A DNA stretch of 64,000 nt from Eledone cirrhosa (taxonomy: Eukaryota; Mollusca; Cephalopoda; Octopoda; Eledonidae), in assembly GCA_964016885.1 (NCBI GenBank), contig OZ024743.1:190877392-190941391 (forward strand), in the 5' to 3' direction. Positions 13,979 through 27,389 of this stretch are shown piece after piece. A program made the position numbers and the translations under genes. Each line of letters opens with the position of its first letter. Within the stretch, counting starts at the first letter, position 1. A model generated the notes under the pieces. The model saw nothing but the letters and a program-made list of their open reading frames with translations, was not told where the DNA came from and did not search any database.

Positions 13979-14243
13979 TCCTTTGTCAGTGTTGAACAAA
14001 CGAGCAACGATGGTTGCTAGACACTACGGCTTAATACGGGATGTTTGTTTACAAACACACCGAGCATTATAATAAATGTTCGGTGAATCCAGACGTACAT
14101 GTATATATGTGTGCATGTATGTATATATATATATATATACATACTACTGTGCGTCTGTATACGAACCAAAATATCGTCTTCCTGTTTTCCTTCGGTTGCA
14201 ACGTTTCTCCAAATATTTAATTCTGCGTTCACAGATTGAATTT

Positions 14244-14305
14244 ATTAGTTTAAGAAGATCCCGTTAATGTTGAAAGCAGCGATTCTTTGCTTAAACTTTC
14301 TTTCA
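14244..14305 (-). repeat. Half copy of MITE-Z
   Basis: It matches one arm of the 59568-59699 element: tagtttaagaagatcccgtt, gaaagcagcgattctttgct, taaactt. Confidence 0.75.
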
Positions 14306-14339
14306 TTCACAACCCCTGTCCCTTTTTTCTCATACACCC

Positions 14340-14402
14340 TCTCTCTCTCACTCATACCCCCCTCTCTCTCTTTCTCTACAGAATGGAGAACAATAAAGAA
14401 CG

Positions 14403-14486
<84 letters not shown>

Positions 14487-14500
14487 ATATATATGTGTGT
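14340..14500. repeat. (TC)n microsatellite
   Basis: A pure TC tract of about 75 bp (14408-14482) inside a wider CT-rich zone, followed by TA and GT. Confidence 0.95.
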
Positions 14501-14789
14501 TTGTGTGTGTGTGTGAGAACCAACGTTCGCCACTATTCTCTCTCTCTCTGTCTCTCTATCTGATTATCTTGTATAACGACCTATCTCACTCTCTCTCTAT
14601 CTATACATCCCCCTTTCTCTCTTTAGATGTATATGTATATGTGTGTGTGTGATATATATATAGAGAGAGGGTTGCAACATGTATGTAGTTTCATAGATTG
14701 TTGAGGGTAGTAAGAATGAAAATATAAACAGAGCACATAAATAAATTTACAGTGGAATAACATAACAAATATGTTTTAAATATATATAC

Positions 14790-15429
14790 ATAAATAACAT
14801 TACAAATGCCTCGGTAACACTACAAAGGATGATACAATAAAAGATATATTCCTTCAATATTAAAGAAAATGCAAAGGAAGGGGTGAACAACGGAGCCAAC
14901 ACCAGAGCAAAAGACAGCAACGTCGCGAGTACTGGGCAACCTCTCTAATTTTGAGGCAAGCCAGCACACTCGCAGTGTTGCCTCGGGTGATGGCGAGGCT
15001 GATGCGCTGAAATATTGTTTTAAAAGACTTTTTAATGGAAATGAAGCAAAATGGAAGCTTAATGTTGAAGCTTCGAACTCATGAATTTTGCAGGTTAACA
15101 TTTTGCTGGCCCGAAAACTGTTCGCGTATTTTTGTACGCGTAGTTTATTCGTAACATAAATAGATAAACAAATGACGCCATAAGAGGGAAATAACTCGTC
15201 TCTCATCTCTATTTATACATTTGAACTGAAAAATCAATAAATTACAAATTTGACTTTTGCACTTGGCGTAGGTCTCTTTGAAAAATGTTTTGACCGATGT
15301 CTCCGCCGGACCTTCATCTATAAGTGTAGCAAGTTCACCGAAATTTGAACGTACGGTTTAAGAGATGTGTGCCGACCGTTTTAGTAGACAGACAGACAGA
15401 CAGAAAAACCTCAGTTTTATATATATAGA
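14790..15429. mobile_element. Non-autonomous Helentron-like element (H2), 3' end clear, start uncertain
   Basis: Ends in the family's 3' signature: cagacagacagacagaaaaa, cctcagttttatatatatag, immediately before the hairpin start of the next element. An open frame on the minus strand (15206-14820) has no recognisable domain and lies within repetitive sequence, so it is not called as a gene. The left limit is approximate. Confidence 0.55.
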
Positions 15430-15466
15430 CTAGCAGAAAACCACCCGGTGGGCGGTTTTCTGCTAG
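15430..15466. repeat. Terminal hairpin, 17-bp arms
   Basis: ctagcagaaaaccaccc, loop ggt, then gggcggttttctgctag; one imperfect pair. It corresponds to the ctagc.g...acccgg start of the Helentron-like copies. Confidence 0.85.
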
Positions 15467-16153
15467 CAAATCTAGTGTATATACTGAAATTTTAATCATA
15501 CCATTAGGTGTGAATAAGGAAATATTTTTTTATTGTCAAAACAAATGTTCAAAAGTTAAACTTCAATTTTTTGAATTATTTCCAATTTTTTCATGAAATT
15601 TAACACTGGACATTGGCTGCTGGAAATGGAAATTAAATCGTATTTAATTGTATTTAAAGTTCCAACCTTATTTTATTATTTATATTTTTTCAATAAGAAA
15701 TAAAAAAAACAACAAAAAAAATTGAAGAAAAAATTGAACAAATCAAACGTAGGTTATGGAACTGCGCAATCTGATTAATAAATTACCTCATCAGCAGCAA
15801 CCTTCTTCAAATGGTCCTTATTATCAGCTGCAACAACCAGAAATTCAATGGCAACCTTCTTCGCATAGTGTCAAGTCAGAACCGCCTCGAACTGGTTACT
15901 TCTGGCTTGTGCAAGGTGTTTCTATAACAACCAGCGATTCCCTCGGCCTCAGTGACCAAAGTCAGCGGAGAGGGGAAGGTAATGTTTCTGTAGCACGTGT
16001 TTTAGCGTCTGTTCACTCTCTCTCTCCATCTCTCCCTCCTGCTATCCCCCTCTCGTAGTCTGTCTCTTTTTTCCCCTCTCACTCTCTCTCTACGCACGTG
16101 TTTCCACTGTCAGACAGACAGACAGAGAAATTGCTGGTTATATATATAAGTAG
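15430..16153. mobile_element. Non-autonomous Helentron-like element (H3)
   Basis: Begins with the hairpin 15430-15466 and ends with cagacagacagacagagaaa and ttatatatataag. It carries ggagaggggaaggtaatgtt, the same block found repeatedly in the larger element at 54227-56102, tying it to that family. An open frame at 15756-16058 (plus strand, Q/P/S-rich) has no known domain. Confidence 0.6.
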
Positions 16154-16192
16154 ACTAGCAGAAAACCACCCGGTGGGTGGTTTTCTGCTAGT
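16154..16192. repeat. Terminal hairpin, 18-bp perfect arms
   Basis: actagcagaaaaccaccc, ggt loop, gggtggttttctgctagt. It is a second copy of the H3 start, but the element behind it is cut off by microsatellite sequence after about 16200. Confidence 0.85.
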
Positions 16193-16204
16193 CGATATAT
16201 ATTT

Positions 16205-16395
16205 AACACACACACAAACACACAAACACAAATACAGACACACACACACATACATATATATATATACACCCATGTTCATATTTTGAGATGCTTTATTCTC
16301 AAATCAGATTATTATCTCTGACAGGAAGAACTAGTTTATAAGTTTTAAGAAAAATTAAGCATACAGACATATTTTAGGAAACTTATGAATTCCTG

Positions 16396-16426
<31 letters not shown>

Positions 16427-16625
16427 TTACACATATACACACAGACACACGCACAGACAGACACACAAGCATACAGACACATACGGTAACACACCCATAC
16501 CATACACACACTCATACATACGCACATATGCACACACGCTAACACACACATACACACGCACATACACACTTAAACCTATATATATGTATATATATATAGA
16601 GAGACACACATAATATACATATATA

Positions 16626-16658
<33 letters not shown>

Positions 16659-16912
16659 ATATATATTATATATATACACACACATATAACACGCACCCAT
16701 ATATAAAATACACACATGCACACACATACACACATATAACACACACACACATATATAACACACACACACATATATAACACACACACACATACACACACGC
16801 ATATAACACACACACATATAATACACACACGCACACGCATACACACACATATAACACACACACACACACGCATACACACACATATAACACACACACATAT
16901 ATATATATATTA
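16205..16912. repeat. (CA)n/(TA)n-rich imperfect microsatellite block
   Basis: CA-rich arrays at 16207-16255, 16396-16570 and 16675-16900, with TA tracts between them (16582-16675, 16898-16912). ORFs here are microsatellite translations. Confidence 0.9.
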
Positions 16913-17115
16913 TATGCTCAGCCCCAGTGCGTTGGTTAAAACACCAAAAGCCAGTCTTAAAGTTGTCGTCTGTAAATTCAAAGAACTCGGCTGTGTCTGG
17001 CTAGATCTCCATGGTAACTACTCCAAGGTCGCGCGTGCCCTGGCTGGGATCGCAGGTGTCACGTGCTGGCCTAGAACGCTGGTTGTTGGAATCAGTGGTC
17101 GACGACATAACATAT
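16913..17115. other. GC-richer unassigned segment
   Basis: About 200 bp of unique-looking sequence, including cgcgcgtgccctggctggga, embedded between TA tracts. No protein family or splice-bounded exon was recognised on either strand. Confidence 0.35.
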
Positions 17116-17159
17116 ATATTATATGTGTGTGGAATAGTATAAATATTTCTTCGTATTTA

Positions 17160-17330
<171 letters not shown>

Positions 17331-17346
17331 TTATTTAGTAAAATAA

Positions 17347-17407
17347 AAGATTAAAGTTTAAGCAAAGAACCGCTGCTTTCACCCTTAACGGGATCTTCTG
17401 AAACTAA

Positions 17408-17408
<1 letters not shown>
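17347..17408 (+). repeat. Half copy of MITE-Z
   Basis: attaaagtttaagcaaagaa-type arm followed by gctttcacccttaacgggat and cttctgaaact. It matches the arm of the complete element at 59568-59699 and is sandwiched between two TA tracts. Confidence 0.8.

Positions 17409-17409
<1 letters not shown>

Positions 17410-17476
<67 letters not shown>
17410..17476. repeat. (TA)n microsatellite
   Basis: Pure TA tract. Confidence 0.95.
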
Positions 17477-17478
<2 letters not shown>

Positions 17479-17890
17479 CTGGTGATTTTTCAAGAATGAA
17501 ACAGTTCTAGTCTATATATATATTACACACACAGAAATGTTTTGAGGTCAAATACCAATCCTACTAGCATCTACAAACTGACCAATGAGAATTAAGATTA
17601 TTCCTGCTGACAACATTAAATTATCCCTAACAAAGCTCATATGTCTCAGGGCTCTAAAACCATCAACACCAAAAACCCAGAACTGGCATATCTAGGAACT
17701 TATTAACAGCCTGATGAGGTGATAGCCACACAGTGGCTATCATAGAAATATATATAGCAGTATATAAAGGATTATGAGTTCATGCAATTGGCTTATGTTT
17801 GGTCACTATTAAAACTCCGGAATTAATATCTTCGTTGAGTGCTCCATATCCGCATACTGAATGCTGGATTTTACCAACACCTTTTTGCTT
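17477..17890 (+). repeat. TA-flanked repeat carrying a hammerhead-like motif
   Basis: A non-coding segment bounded by TA microsatellites, with a 10-bp hairpin tgatagccac/gtggctatca at 17720-17742. It is shown as a unit because the hammerhead-like core sits in it. No second copy was identified in this window. Confidence 0.4.
17701..17767 (+). ncRNA. Hammerhead-like motif, weak
   Basis: CTGATGA (17711-17717), stem II GATAGCCAC/GTGGCTATC, GAAA (17745-17748), an A-U stem III and an AUA site before G17757. Stem I pairs only with mismatches (AACAGC against GCAGTA), and the base of stem II is G-A, so activity is doubtful. Confidence 0.35.
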
Positions 17891-17894
17891 AGCT

Positions 17895-17932
<38 letters not shown>

Positions 17933-18284
17933 GTGTGTGTGTATTTCTATGGGTAGAGTGATGGTATTTTAAGACACCAATATTTTTAATGACTCTAGAA
18001 GAAACTCTTTAAGATGAATGAATAACTCATGCAATATTATAATTTCGTATTTCGTAATCCGAACAGCTACACTTATAGTCACACTAGATTATCGCAGACA
18101 TGTGTGTAATCCAGAAGCATATTTACTATAAATTTAACTCACAGGCAGAATTATAGTAAGAAAATGAATGACAGAATAACTCTATTGTCCAAGCGGAATG
18201 TATCTTAGCTACCATAAGATATATACGTATATGTATATATATGTATATAACGACTCAAAGTAACATTAACATCACTATACAATT

Positions 18285-19775
<1,491 letters not shown>

Positions 19776-21962
19776 TCTTCTCAGTTTATGATTACATGAT
19801 ATAATTAATTCCTGTCGTTTATTTAATAGGATATCCTTAGATTTCATTATTTCAAAAAGTTCCTGGGAACATAATCTACATTCATATCTATTATTTTGAT
19901 AAGGGGTGGCCCTTTTGAGCACACTCCAGGTCAGGTTATAATCTATATTCCTTTTTCTATAATTATTAATTATTTCAGTTAAAGATGTTGTATTAGCTAA
20001 TGCGGCATTTTTAAAACTCTGTTCGTGGGTATTAAATCTTACTTTAAATTGGTTAGAAGTAGCTCCTATATATGAATAAGTTGAGTCCTTAGTGTTTATA
20101 TACTATGTTATTAATAAGGCAATTTCCTTTTAATGGGCAATTTGCTTTGTTTCTACAATTACAACCTTTCGTGAATGCTGTATCAGAGGAGATAGTCAAA
20201 TTAGGTGTGGAATTTTCATGACTTGTTGTATGTGAATGAGATGGTGGTTTGCTGTGGTTTATTTTAGTATTATGGTTAGTTTGATGTATTGGTGGTATAT
20301 TCATGGGTTCTTTACATTTATATGCATTATAGGCACTTATATTTTGTTGTATATTTTTGGTTGTTGAGTAGGAGAATTTAACCGTTGATCCATTTAAAAT
20401 TTGATGGTATTTGTGGTTTGGCGGGAAGTTTTTCTCTAGGATAGTAAACATTTTTTTAGGATTATTATCTTTAATTTGTAGATTAAATGGAGTATTATAC
20501 CAAGTAACTCGTCTATTACGGTTTCGATGTTGTTTTTTTATTTTTATAGGATGTATCCTGCTGTTTATTAAGAGAATTATTGTTAATGATTTTATTACAC
20601 ATATTTTTAGTTAGATTCATCGATTTAGGTGTTTTAGCCTGTTTATTAGGAATTTTATTATTAACATATATTGGAGTATTAGGATGAATAGTTTTTGGAA
20701 AGTTACTATATTGTATATTAGAAGAGTTAGAGAAATTAAGTTTTATGTTGGTATTTTGGGGTATAGTGTGAGTGGCATTTAGGTGTGTATATTTCATTTG
20801 GTGTCTGTTGGTAATATTGGGTTGTATGTTTGTAGTGTTATTGGTACAAGGTATATATACTAATTTGTTTTTGTGGCCACTTCTAGCTAAAGCTTCGTTA
20901 TAAAAGGTCCCATTTTTATCAAATACATCCTGGTTAGACGAAAGGTTAGAAATTCTGAGTGAGATATTATATGCTAGGTTTTTAAGGATATATTTAAGGT
21001 GATTAGATTGTGAGTGTATGTAATGTAAGTTTTGGTTAGGTTTATGGTAAGGTTGGTAGATACCCGTAGATAAGTCTAATGTTATATCAAGGAAATTAAC
21101 TACTTTACTTGTGTTTTCAAATGTAATATCTAGACTATAATAGTCTTTGAGGAAAGTTCTAATACGTTTTTTATTTTTTCAATTTCTGATAGGCTAAGGT
21201 TATTGGAAAGAAGAAGACAGTCGTCACGATATAAACCACCTTTAAGGTGGGGAATAGAAGCATTTATGTTAAATAGAAGAAAGAGGCCCACAAGATCGGT
21301 AATTTGGGCAGAATCACTTGAGCCCATAGTAATGTCGAATAGATTACTATATGTGTTTCTGGTCCAGTATTCTTTTTGAAATTCCAGTAGTGTTTGTCTA
21401 GCATGTGTGATAATATTAATGTCATCCATAGTTAAGTTTGATCTATTTTTGGCAAATATCAAGGCTTTGTTGAGGACTATAGGTGATATAGAGGAATAAT
21501 AAGTATCTATATCGAATTGTAGAAATGAAGCAGAAGATTTATTTCTAATATTATTAAACCAGTTAATTACCTGGGATGTGTTTTCCCAGAGTGGTAAATT
21601 AACATGTTTTCTTAATTGTGGGATGACTCTATCTAAAAAAATTTACTAATGATGCCAATATCAGATTTGGAAGGGCATATAAGCCTTATAGAAGGAATAG
21701 AGTTAAAGTTAGATTTGTGATCTTTCAGGTTAAAATGTGGTTTTTTCAGTGCCAAATTTTCAGTTCTATCTTCAATATTGAGTCTATTTACTGTTGTGTG
21801 TTTTGTTGTTGATGTTGGTAAGTGCCGCATTGTTTGTTTTTTTATAATTTTTCCTGAGTTCTTTATATATGAACTCATTGTAATTATCAATATCCATGTG
21901 ATACAGATTTCCAGTTTTGTCAGAGTGGACATGGATTTTGTTAGAATTTTTTAGATCCAATA
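19776..21962 (-). pseudogene. Penelope-like element 2: reverse transcriptase plus GIY-YIG endonuclease
   Basis: The most complete PLE here. Minus strand, in order: IHVHSDKTGNLY (about 21935); RT entry block FNLKDHKSNFN..RLICPSKSD (21740-21650); motif A FLQFDIDTYYSSI (about 21525); HARQTLLEFQ; FDITMGSSDSAQITDLVGL; catalytic GGLYRDDCLLL (about 21230); VNFLDITLDL; HIHSQSNH; RISNLSSN; EALARSGH. The linker (RRVTWYNTPFN, FPPNHKYHQIL, VKFSYST) leads to a Cys block CNCRNKANCPLKGNC (about 20150) and GIY-YIG YSYIGATSNQFKVRF (about 20070), to a stop near 19783. Frameshifts fall in A runs near 21640, 21170 and 20530, plus one after VYKH (about 20095). The 5' end abuts a satellite at 21975. Confidence 0.88.
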
Positions 21963-21974
21963 GGGTAGAATCAA

Positions 21975-22045
21975 GATCCTTATATCATATATCATATTAT
22001 ATATCATATTATATATCATATTATATATCATATTATATTATATTA
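21975..22045. repeat. Minisatellite, about 15-bp TATATCATATTATA units
   Basis: Four to five tandem units at the 5' boundary of PLE 2. Confidence 0.85.
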
Positions 22046-22543
22046 AATTTCTATTTTCTGTTGATGATCGTTTTGGCTTAAATTATATATTCTGCTGAAC
22101 AGAAAAACAGATGACTTACGTTGCTTTGCTATTTTGGGATACTGTCCTAAAATTTAAGATTATCCTTAGAGAAGAAAAAATAATGCTATTGAACGCCAAA
22201 TATTTATTCTGTGAAAGAATACTATCTATGTTCACCTAAACCTCAAGAGACTAAGAAGTCTAAAAATTCACATCAATTTCCTTTTCATATCAGAAACCAA
22301 ATAGAAACTTATCGCTACCAACAATGACTATGATTTTTGATGATAATGACAGACGAATATTTAAAAAGAAAAAAGTATCAACGATGAAAATCTTTAGTTA
22401 AACAATAAGAGCGACAAGGTTGATGAGAAGGATAACAAAGACGGTAGTCATGATAGTGACAAGATCAGAGATAATGTGGATGGTAAAGATGATGCTGATG
22501 ATGGTGATGATGATGATGTCGAAGATAAAGTATAACTCACTTA

Positions 22544-22545
<2 letters not shown>
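22046..22545. other. Unassigned AT-rich interval
   Basis: No gene was recognised. A (GATGAT)n-type imperfect repeat lies near 22480-22520. Confidence 0.4.

Positions 22546-22546
<1 letters not shown>

Positions 22547-22611
<65 letters not shown>
22547..22611. repeat. (TA)n microsatellite
   Basis: Pure TA, flanking MITE-Y. Confidence 0.95.
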
Positions 22612-22613
<2 letters not shown>

Positions 22614-22928
22614 CGTTTCTGAATTTGTTTAGCAAGATTCTTTATCTGAAAACGTGTGTGGAAACCGATATTGTTATGCTTTGGGAGGGTCATGTTGCCA
22701 GTAAGAAACACACGCACCAGTTGTTTCACTCCAATTCATTATAAATATTGATTGCCAAATAAATTAACTATGGAGATATAAAAGATACAGAAGCGAAAAC
22801 CAATCCAGATCAAACAGTTAGTGTGCCATGTTGTTATTTCTGGCAATATTATAACAATATGACCCTCCCCAAGTATAACAATATTTGTTTTGACACACGA
22901 TTTCATATCAAAAACATTGCAAAATAAA
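22612..22928. mobile_element. MITE-Y, complete copy with ~80-bp inverted ends
   Basis: Left arm 22618-22700 (gatattgttatgctttggga, gggtcatgttgcca) is the reverse complement of right arm 22842-22928 (tggcaatattataacaatat, gaccctccccaagtataaca). The 140-bp centre is non-coding. TA tracts bound both sides. A partial inverted copy is at 45388-45560. It is a probable non-autonomous DNA element with TA target preference. Confidence 0.8.
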
Positions 22929-24000
<1,072 letters not shown>

Positions 24001-24039
24001 AGGTTAAAGTGTTGTCTATTAAGAAGTACTAAAGTTGTA

Positions 24040-24760
24040 TATATCAGGATGATTACCTTCTAATAAGGGGTGTCGTATCTGAACATTCTATAAGAAGAGT
24101 CAGACCCCCAAATCAATGTTCTTTGTAAGCGTAATTCCTCCCGCAGGACCTGGCATGGTCCTATTATTTTATATGTGACTCCCGGTAAGCTCTGGGTCAT
24201 TGTATGTCTGAATCCTTGGTAAATCTGAATATCTACAGGGTGGTCTGGAGATCAAATCTCTCATATAAAGACACCAGTCTGGCCATCAAGCAATAGATAA
24301 ACTCCTATTTCATATATAAATTAAATTAGGTATCTTATTTACAAATTAGAGTGGAGTCTATTAATAAGTACTTACTAAATGAGTTTATATCATGAAGATT
24401 ACAATCTGGAGATCAAATCTCCCATATAAAGTCACCAGTCTAGCCACCATGCAATACATAAACTCTCATCTCATATATAAATTAAATTAGGTATCTTATC
24501 TACAAATTAGAGTGGAGTCTATTAATAAGTACTAAAGGGGTTCATATCCTGACGATTACAATCTAATATGGAGTGCCACACCTGGATAATCCATAAGAAG
24601 AGTCAGACTACAAAATTAATTATAAGGGTCTCACTACTAATAAGGGACTTATTACTAATAATGGTCTTATTATCATACAAGACTCCCGGCAAGTTTCGGG
24701 TCATTGTATGACTGCATTCCCGGTAAGTTCACCAGGGTGGTCCGGGGACCCGTTCTCTCA
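24040..24760. repeat. Nested direct repeats downstream of PLE 3
   Basis: Two close copies (24244-24370 and 24405-24535) share tctggagatcaaatctc and ttagagtggagtctattaat. An outer pair about 500 bp apart (24170-24245 and 24680-24745) shares gactcccgg.aag and ggtcattgtatg. The block lies 3' of PLE 3 on the minus strand and could be its terminal-repeat region or an independent array. Confidence 0.7.
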
Positions 24761-25163
24761 TCAAAAGATACTAGTCAGGTCATCAAGCAACACAGAGACT
24801 CCTAACTGATCTATCACCTGTGCATAATTCATTGTACTGATCGTATAGAATATATAGTCACATAATAATAAGATTACTTACTTAATCATCAATCTATCTC
24901 ATGGTGGCACTCCATGCACAGGACTATGTTAGCACAACCAATACCGTGTCTACAGTTTATATTAATCATATATTTGTGCAATGCAGTTTAAGTAATCCAC
25001 GGCCGAGATATCAGAATTAGAAGTACATGGGGGCATCCCCAGGGTAGATGGTGCTATAATGCTGCCAGTATTACCTTTAGAGTATATAAATGGGTGTGGA
25101 GATGAGGTGTGAGGTGTGCTACTGATGCTAATTGCTAGTGGTGACGGTTCCAGTCTGACATTG
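24761..25163. other. Unassigned 3' flank of PLE 3
   Basis: No ORF or repeat family was recognised. Confidence 0.35.
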
Positions 25164-26660
25164 TTATATATAGGGTTTAAAGTTTTGGAAAGAGTGTCGG
25201 AAGCGGTGTTGGCAAGATGCGAACACTTCTGATTTTTTATTAAGGAGATTATGGTTAGAGAAGATAATAGTATGGGTCTCTAGTAGACAGAGGTTACAAA
25301 ATGTATTAGGTCGTTTGTACGATGATGCACTACCTACCACTTCCCATTTAAGTGTGTATATTTTATTTTTAGTTTTTAGATAATGTATGTAGCTAGATAG
25401 TGAAGTGGAGTTGGCCAGACTGTGTTTTTTGAAAGAGTGGAGGTGCGAATTGTATCTAGTTTTGAAGCAGTTAGAAGTAGAGCCTATATAGGTTTCAGAA
25501 GAGTTGTTAGTTGTGACTGTACATGAGTATATGATATCCTTGGTTAAGCATTTTTTATCTAAAGGGCAGTTTCTATTTGATCTACAGTTACAATTATTCT
25601 GGGTGTTAGTCTGCCGGTTACTATGCTGTGTAGAAGTTTGAATGTTAGCTATAGTGTTATGGTTATGTGGGTTGTCGTTCGCAGCGTTAATGTTTACACT
25701 AGTACTAATACTATTATTTCTATTGATATTATGGTTAGTTGCTATAATGTTATTTTGAATGTTATTTTGAAGGTTTATCGTCTGTTGTGATTTAGTTTGT
25801 TGGAAGTAAGAATTAATTTTTCTTTTATTGCTACTAGCTATGTGGTATGCTAGGTTAGGCGTAGTAGAGTATGAGATTGTAATAGTGTTTTTGTTTAAAA
25901 GGCTATGGTACCTGTGGCCGGATGGGAAGTGTTTATCCAGTAGTGAGAAGAAAGCCCTAAGTAGGTTGGTAGAGACGTTTAGATTGAAAGGAGGGTTGAA
26001 AAATGTATTATTTCTTCTTCTATTTCTGTTTTTTATGTCCGGTGATTTGTTTCCTTTAATGTTACTATGGTAATTTCTGTGGTGTGGGTTACTTTTGTTG
26101 TTATCATCTCTATTAGTGTGTGTGTGGTTGCTATTCCTATTATTAAATTTTCCCATGGACATGTTGTGTGAAATAATGTTGTAGCTATGCGTTTTTGTAG
26201 ATAGGAACTCTATCCTGATCTAGCTAATGCCTGATTATAATACTGCGAGTTATTGTTAAATGTGTTTATGTCATAGGATAGATTAGAGATTCTATTAGAT
26301 ACTCCCTTAGAGATAGAGTTTAATATAGATCTAGGGTGGTTAGACTTGGTATCTACGGAGATGAGTTTTTCATTAGGTTTGTTGAAAGGTGTATATATCA
26401 TTGAGTCTAGGTAGAGTGTGGCGTCTAGGAAGTTGACGTTTTTGGTGTTTTTGTCCATGGTAATACTAAGGTTATAGTTTTTGAATGTTTTGTGCAATAG
26501 TTTTCTAGTTCTTTCTATATTGAATTTTTTATAATCTATAAGTAGAAGTGCATCGTCGCGATACAAACCACCGCTGAGGTAAGGAAGGTCCCTATGGATT
26601 TGGTTAAGTAAATATAGGCCGACTAAATCAGCGATATATATGTATATATATATATATAGG
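25164..26660 (-). pseudogene. Penelope-like element 3: RT C-terminal half and intact-looking GIY-YIG endonuclease
   Basis: The minus strand first reads ADLVGLYLLNQ and catalytic GGLYRDDALLL (YRDD residues 37-40 of the 26671-26210 frame), then VNFLDATLYL, SNHPRSILNSI, RISNLSYD and ALARSG. A frameshift/stop at about 26205 separates this from a 332-codon ORF (26162-25164). That ORF holds a basic RRRNNTFFNPPFN block (48-60), LLDKHFPSGHRYHSLL, an N-rich linker, the Cys motif CNCRSNRNCP with C205 (191-205), GIY-YIG TYIGST (224-229), and LCLLET with the likely catalytic Glu295. The endonuclease part is uninterrupted. RT motif A and everything upstream are missing: the 5' end is replaced by a (TA)n tract whose translation is IYIYIYI. 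Confidence 0.87.
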
Positions 26661-26835
26661 AAAAATTTCAAGACCCCGACGGCAGAGCTCGAGCCGTTTT
26701 GACGGCTATTTCTGGTTCCTTACCACACTTCCTTCGTTATATATATATATAAACGCTTATACAATCTTATATATATCTACATATATGGCTAATACTATAA
26801 CTTCGTCAATATATATATATATTCTCCCAGTTAAC
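26636..26835. other. TA-punctuated unassigned segment
   Basis: Short unique segment (26660-26740, with gacggcagagctcgagccgt) between TA tracts, then aatggctaatactataact, which recurs at 27345-27380 as a direct repeat. Confidence 0.4.
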
Positions 26836-27389
26836 AGACAACCAGAAGCGTAAGTGAATTGTATTAATTTCTTCTTTACTTCTCTTTACAATTCTGTTTT
26901 TATTTTTCCCAAACTGGTGAAGATCTAAATTATGGCTACTGAATCGAAGTATATTCTATTTCCAATTTTTGGTGCCACTTAGCACTGCGGCGAACGAGAG
27001 ACCGTTCTCCCTTATATAATGTCATTACCTTTTTACAGACAACTCTGTCATAGCAGTAATTTCTTTCACGTTCACAAAGGACGAGTGTGTTTTATCCCCC
27101 GTCTCTCTCTTTCTTTCTTTCTCTCGCCGCTCCATAATTCTTGGTTTCGCTGATGAAGATAACACAGTATCACAGTTTTCGGTAAATTGCAAATTGTACT
27201 TATCCAAGCTTACTGATCTTGCAGAAACCAGGATCCAGACGAACACATTAAGAATATACACATTGTTAGTACTCTCAAACAGGGTTTGCTCCTTACAAGT
27301 TCAAACCATATCGCATTATGTGAGTAATTGTGATTAAACGGGATTATGGCTAATACTATAACCTCGTCAATATGTTTATATAACAAATA
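26836..27389. other. Unassigned interval
   Basis: No gene was recognised. A minus-strand ORF at 27261-27025 lacks features of a known family. Confidence 0.35.

Larger units (their letters stand above)
13223..14170. repeat. Hammerhead-bearing repeat family (RZ family), inverted copies
   Basis: Several inverted partial units. Diagnostic blocks are the tttgtttacaaac palindrome, gaacatttattataatg/cattataataaatgttcgg, ctcttagtacggctgttact, and the hammerhead segment ctgacgatagctaataagctt. Left copies (13223-13600) read on the minus strand and right copies (13610-14170) on the plus strand, so 13457-13835 is one long palindrome. The intact hammerhead is at 13936-13978. The unit is non-coding. The same family occurs at 28.1, 44.1, 46.5 and 57.3 kb. 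Confidence 0.8.

Noticed and set aside
14820..15206. 128-codon minus-strand open frame
   Set aside because: No domain or family features; lies inside a non-autonomous Helentron-like element.
22485..22520. CTGATGA within a GATGAT repeat
   Set aside because: Chance match in a trinucleotide-like repeat; no GAAA at the needed distance.
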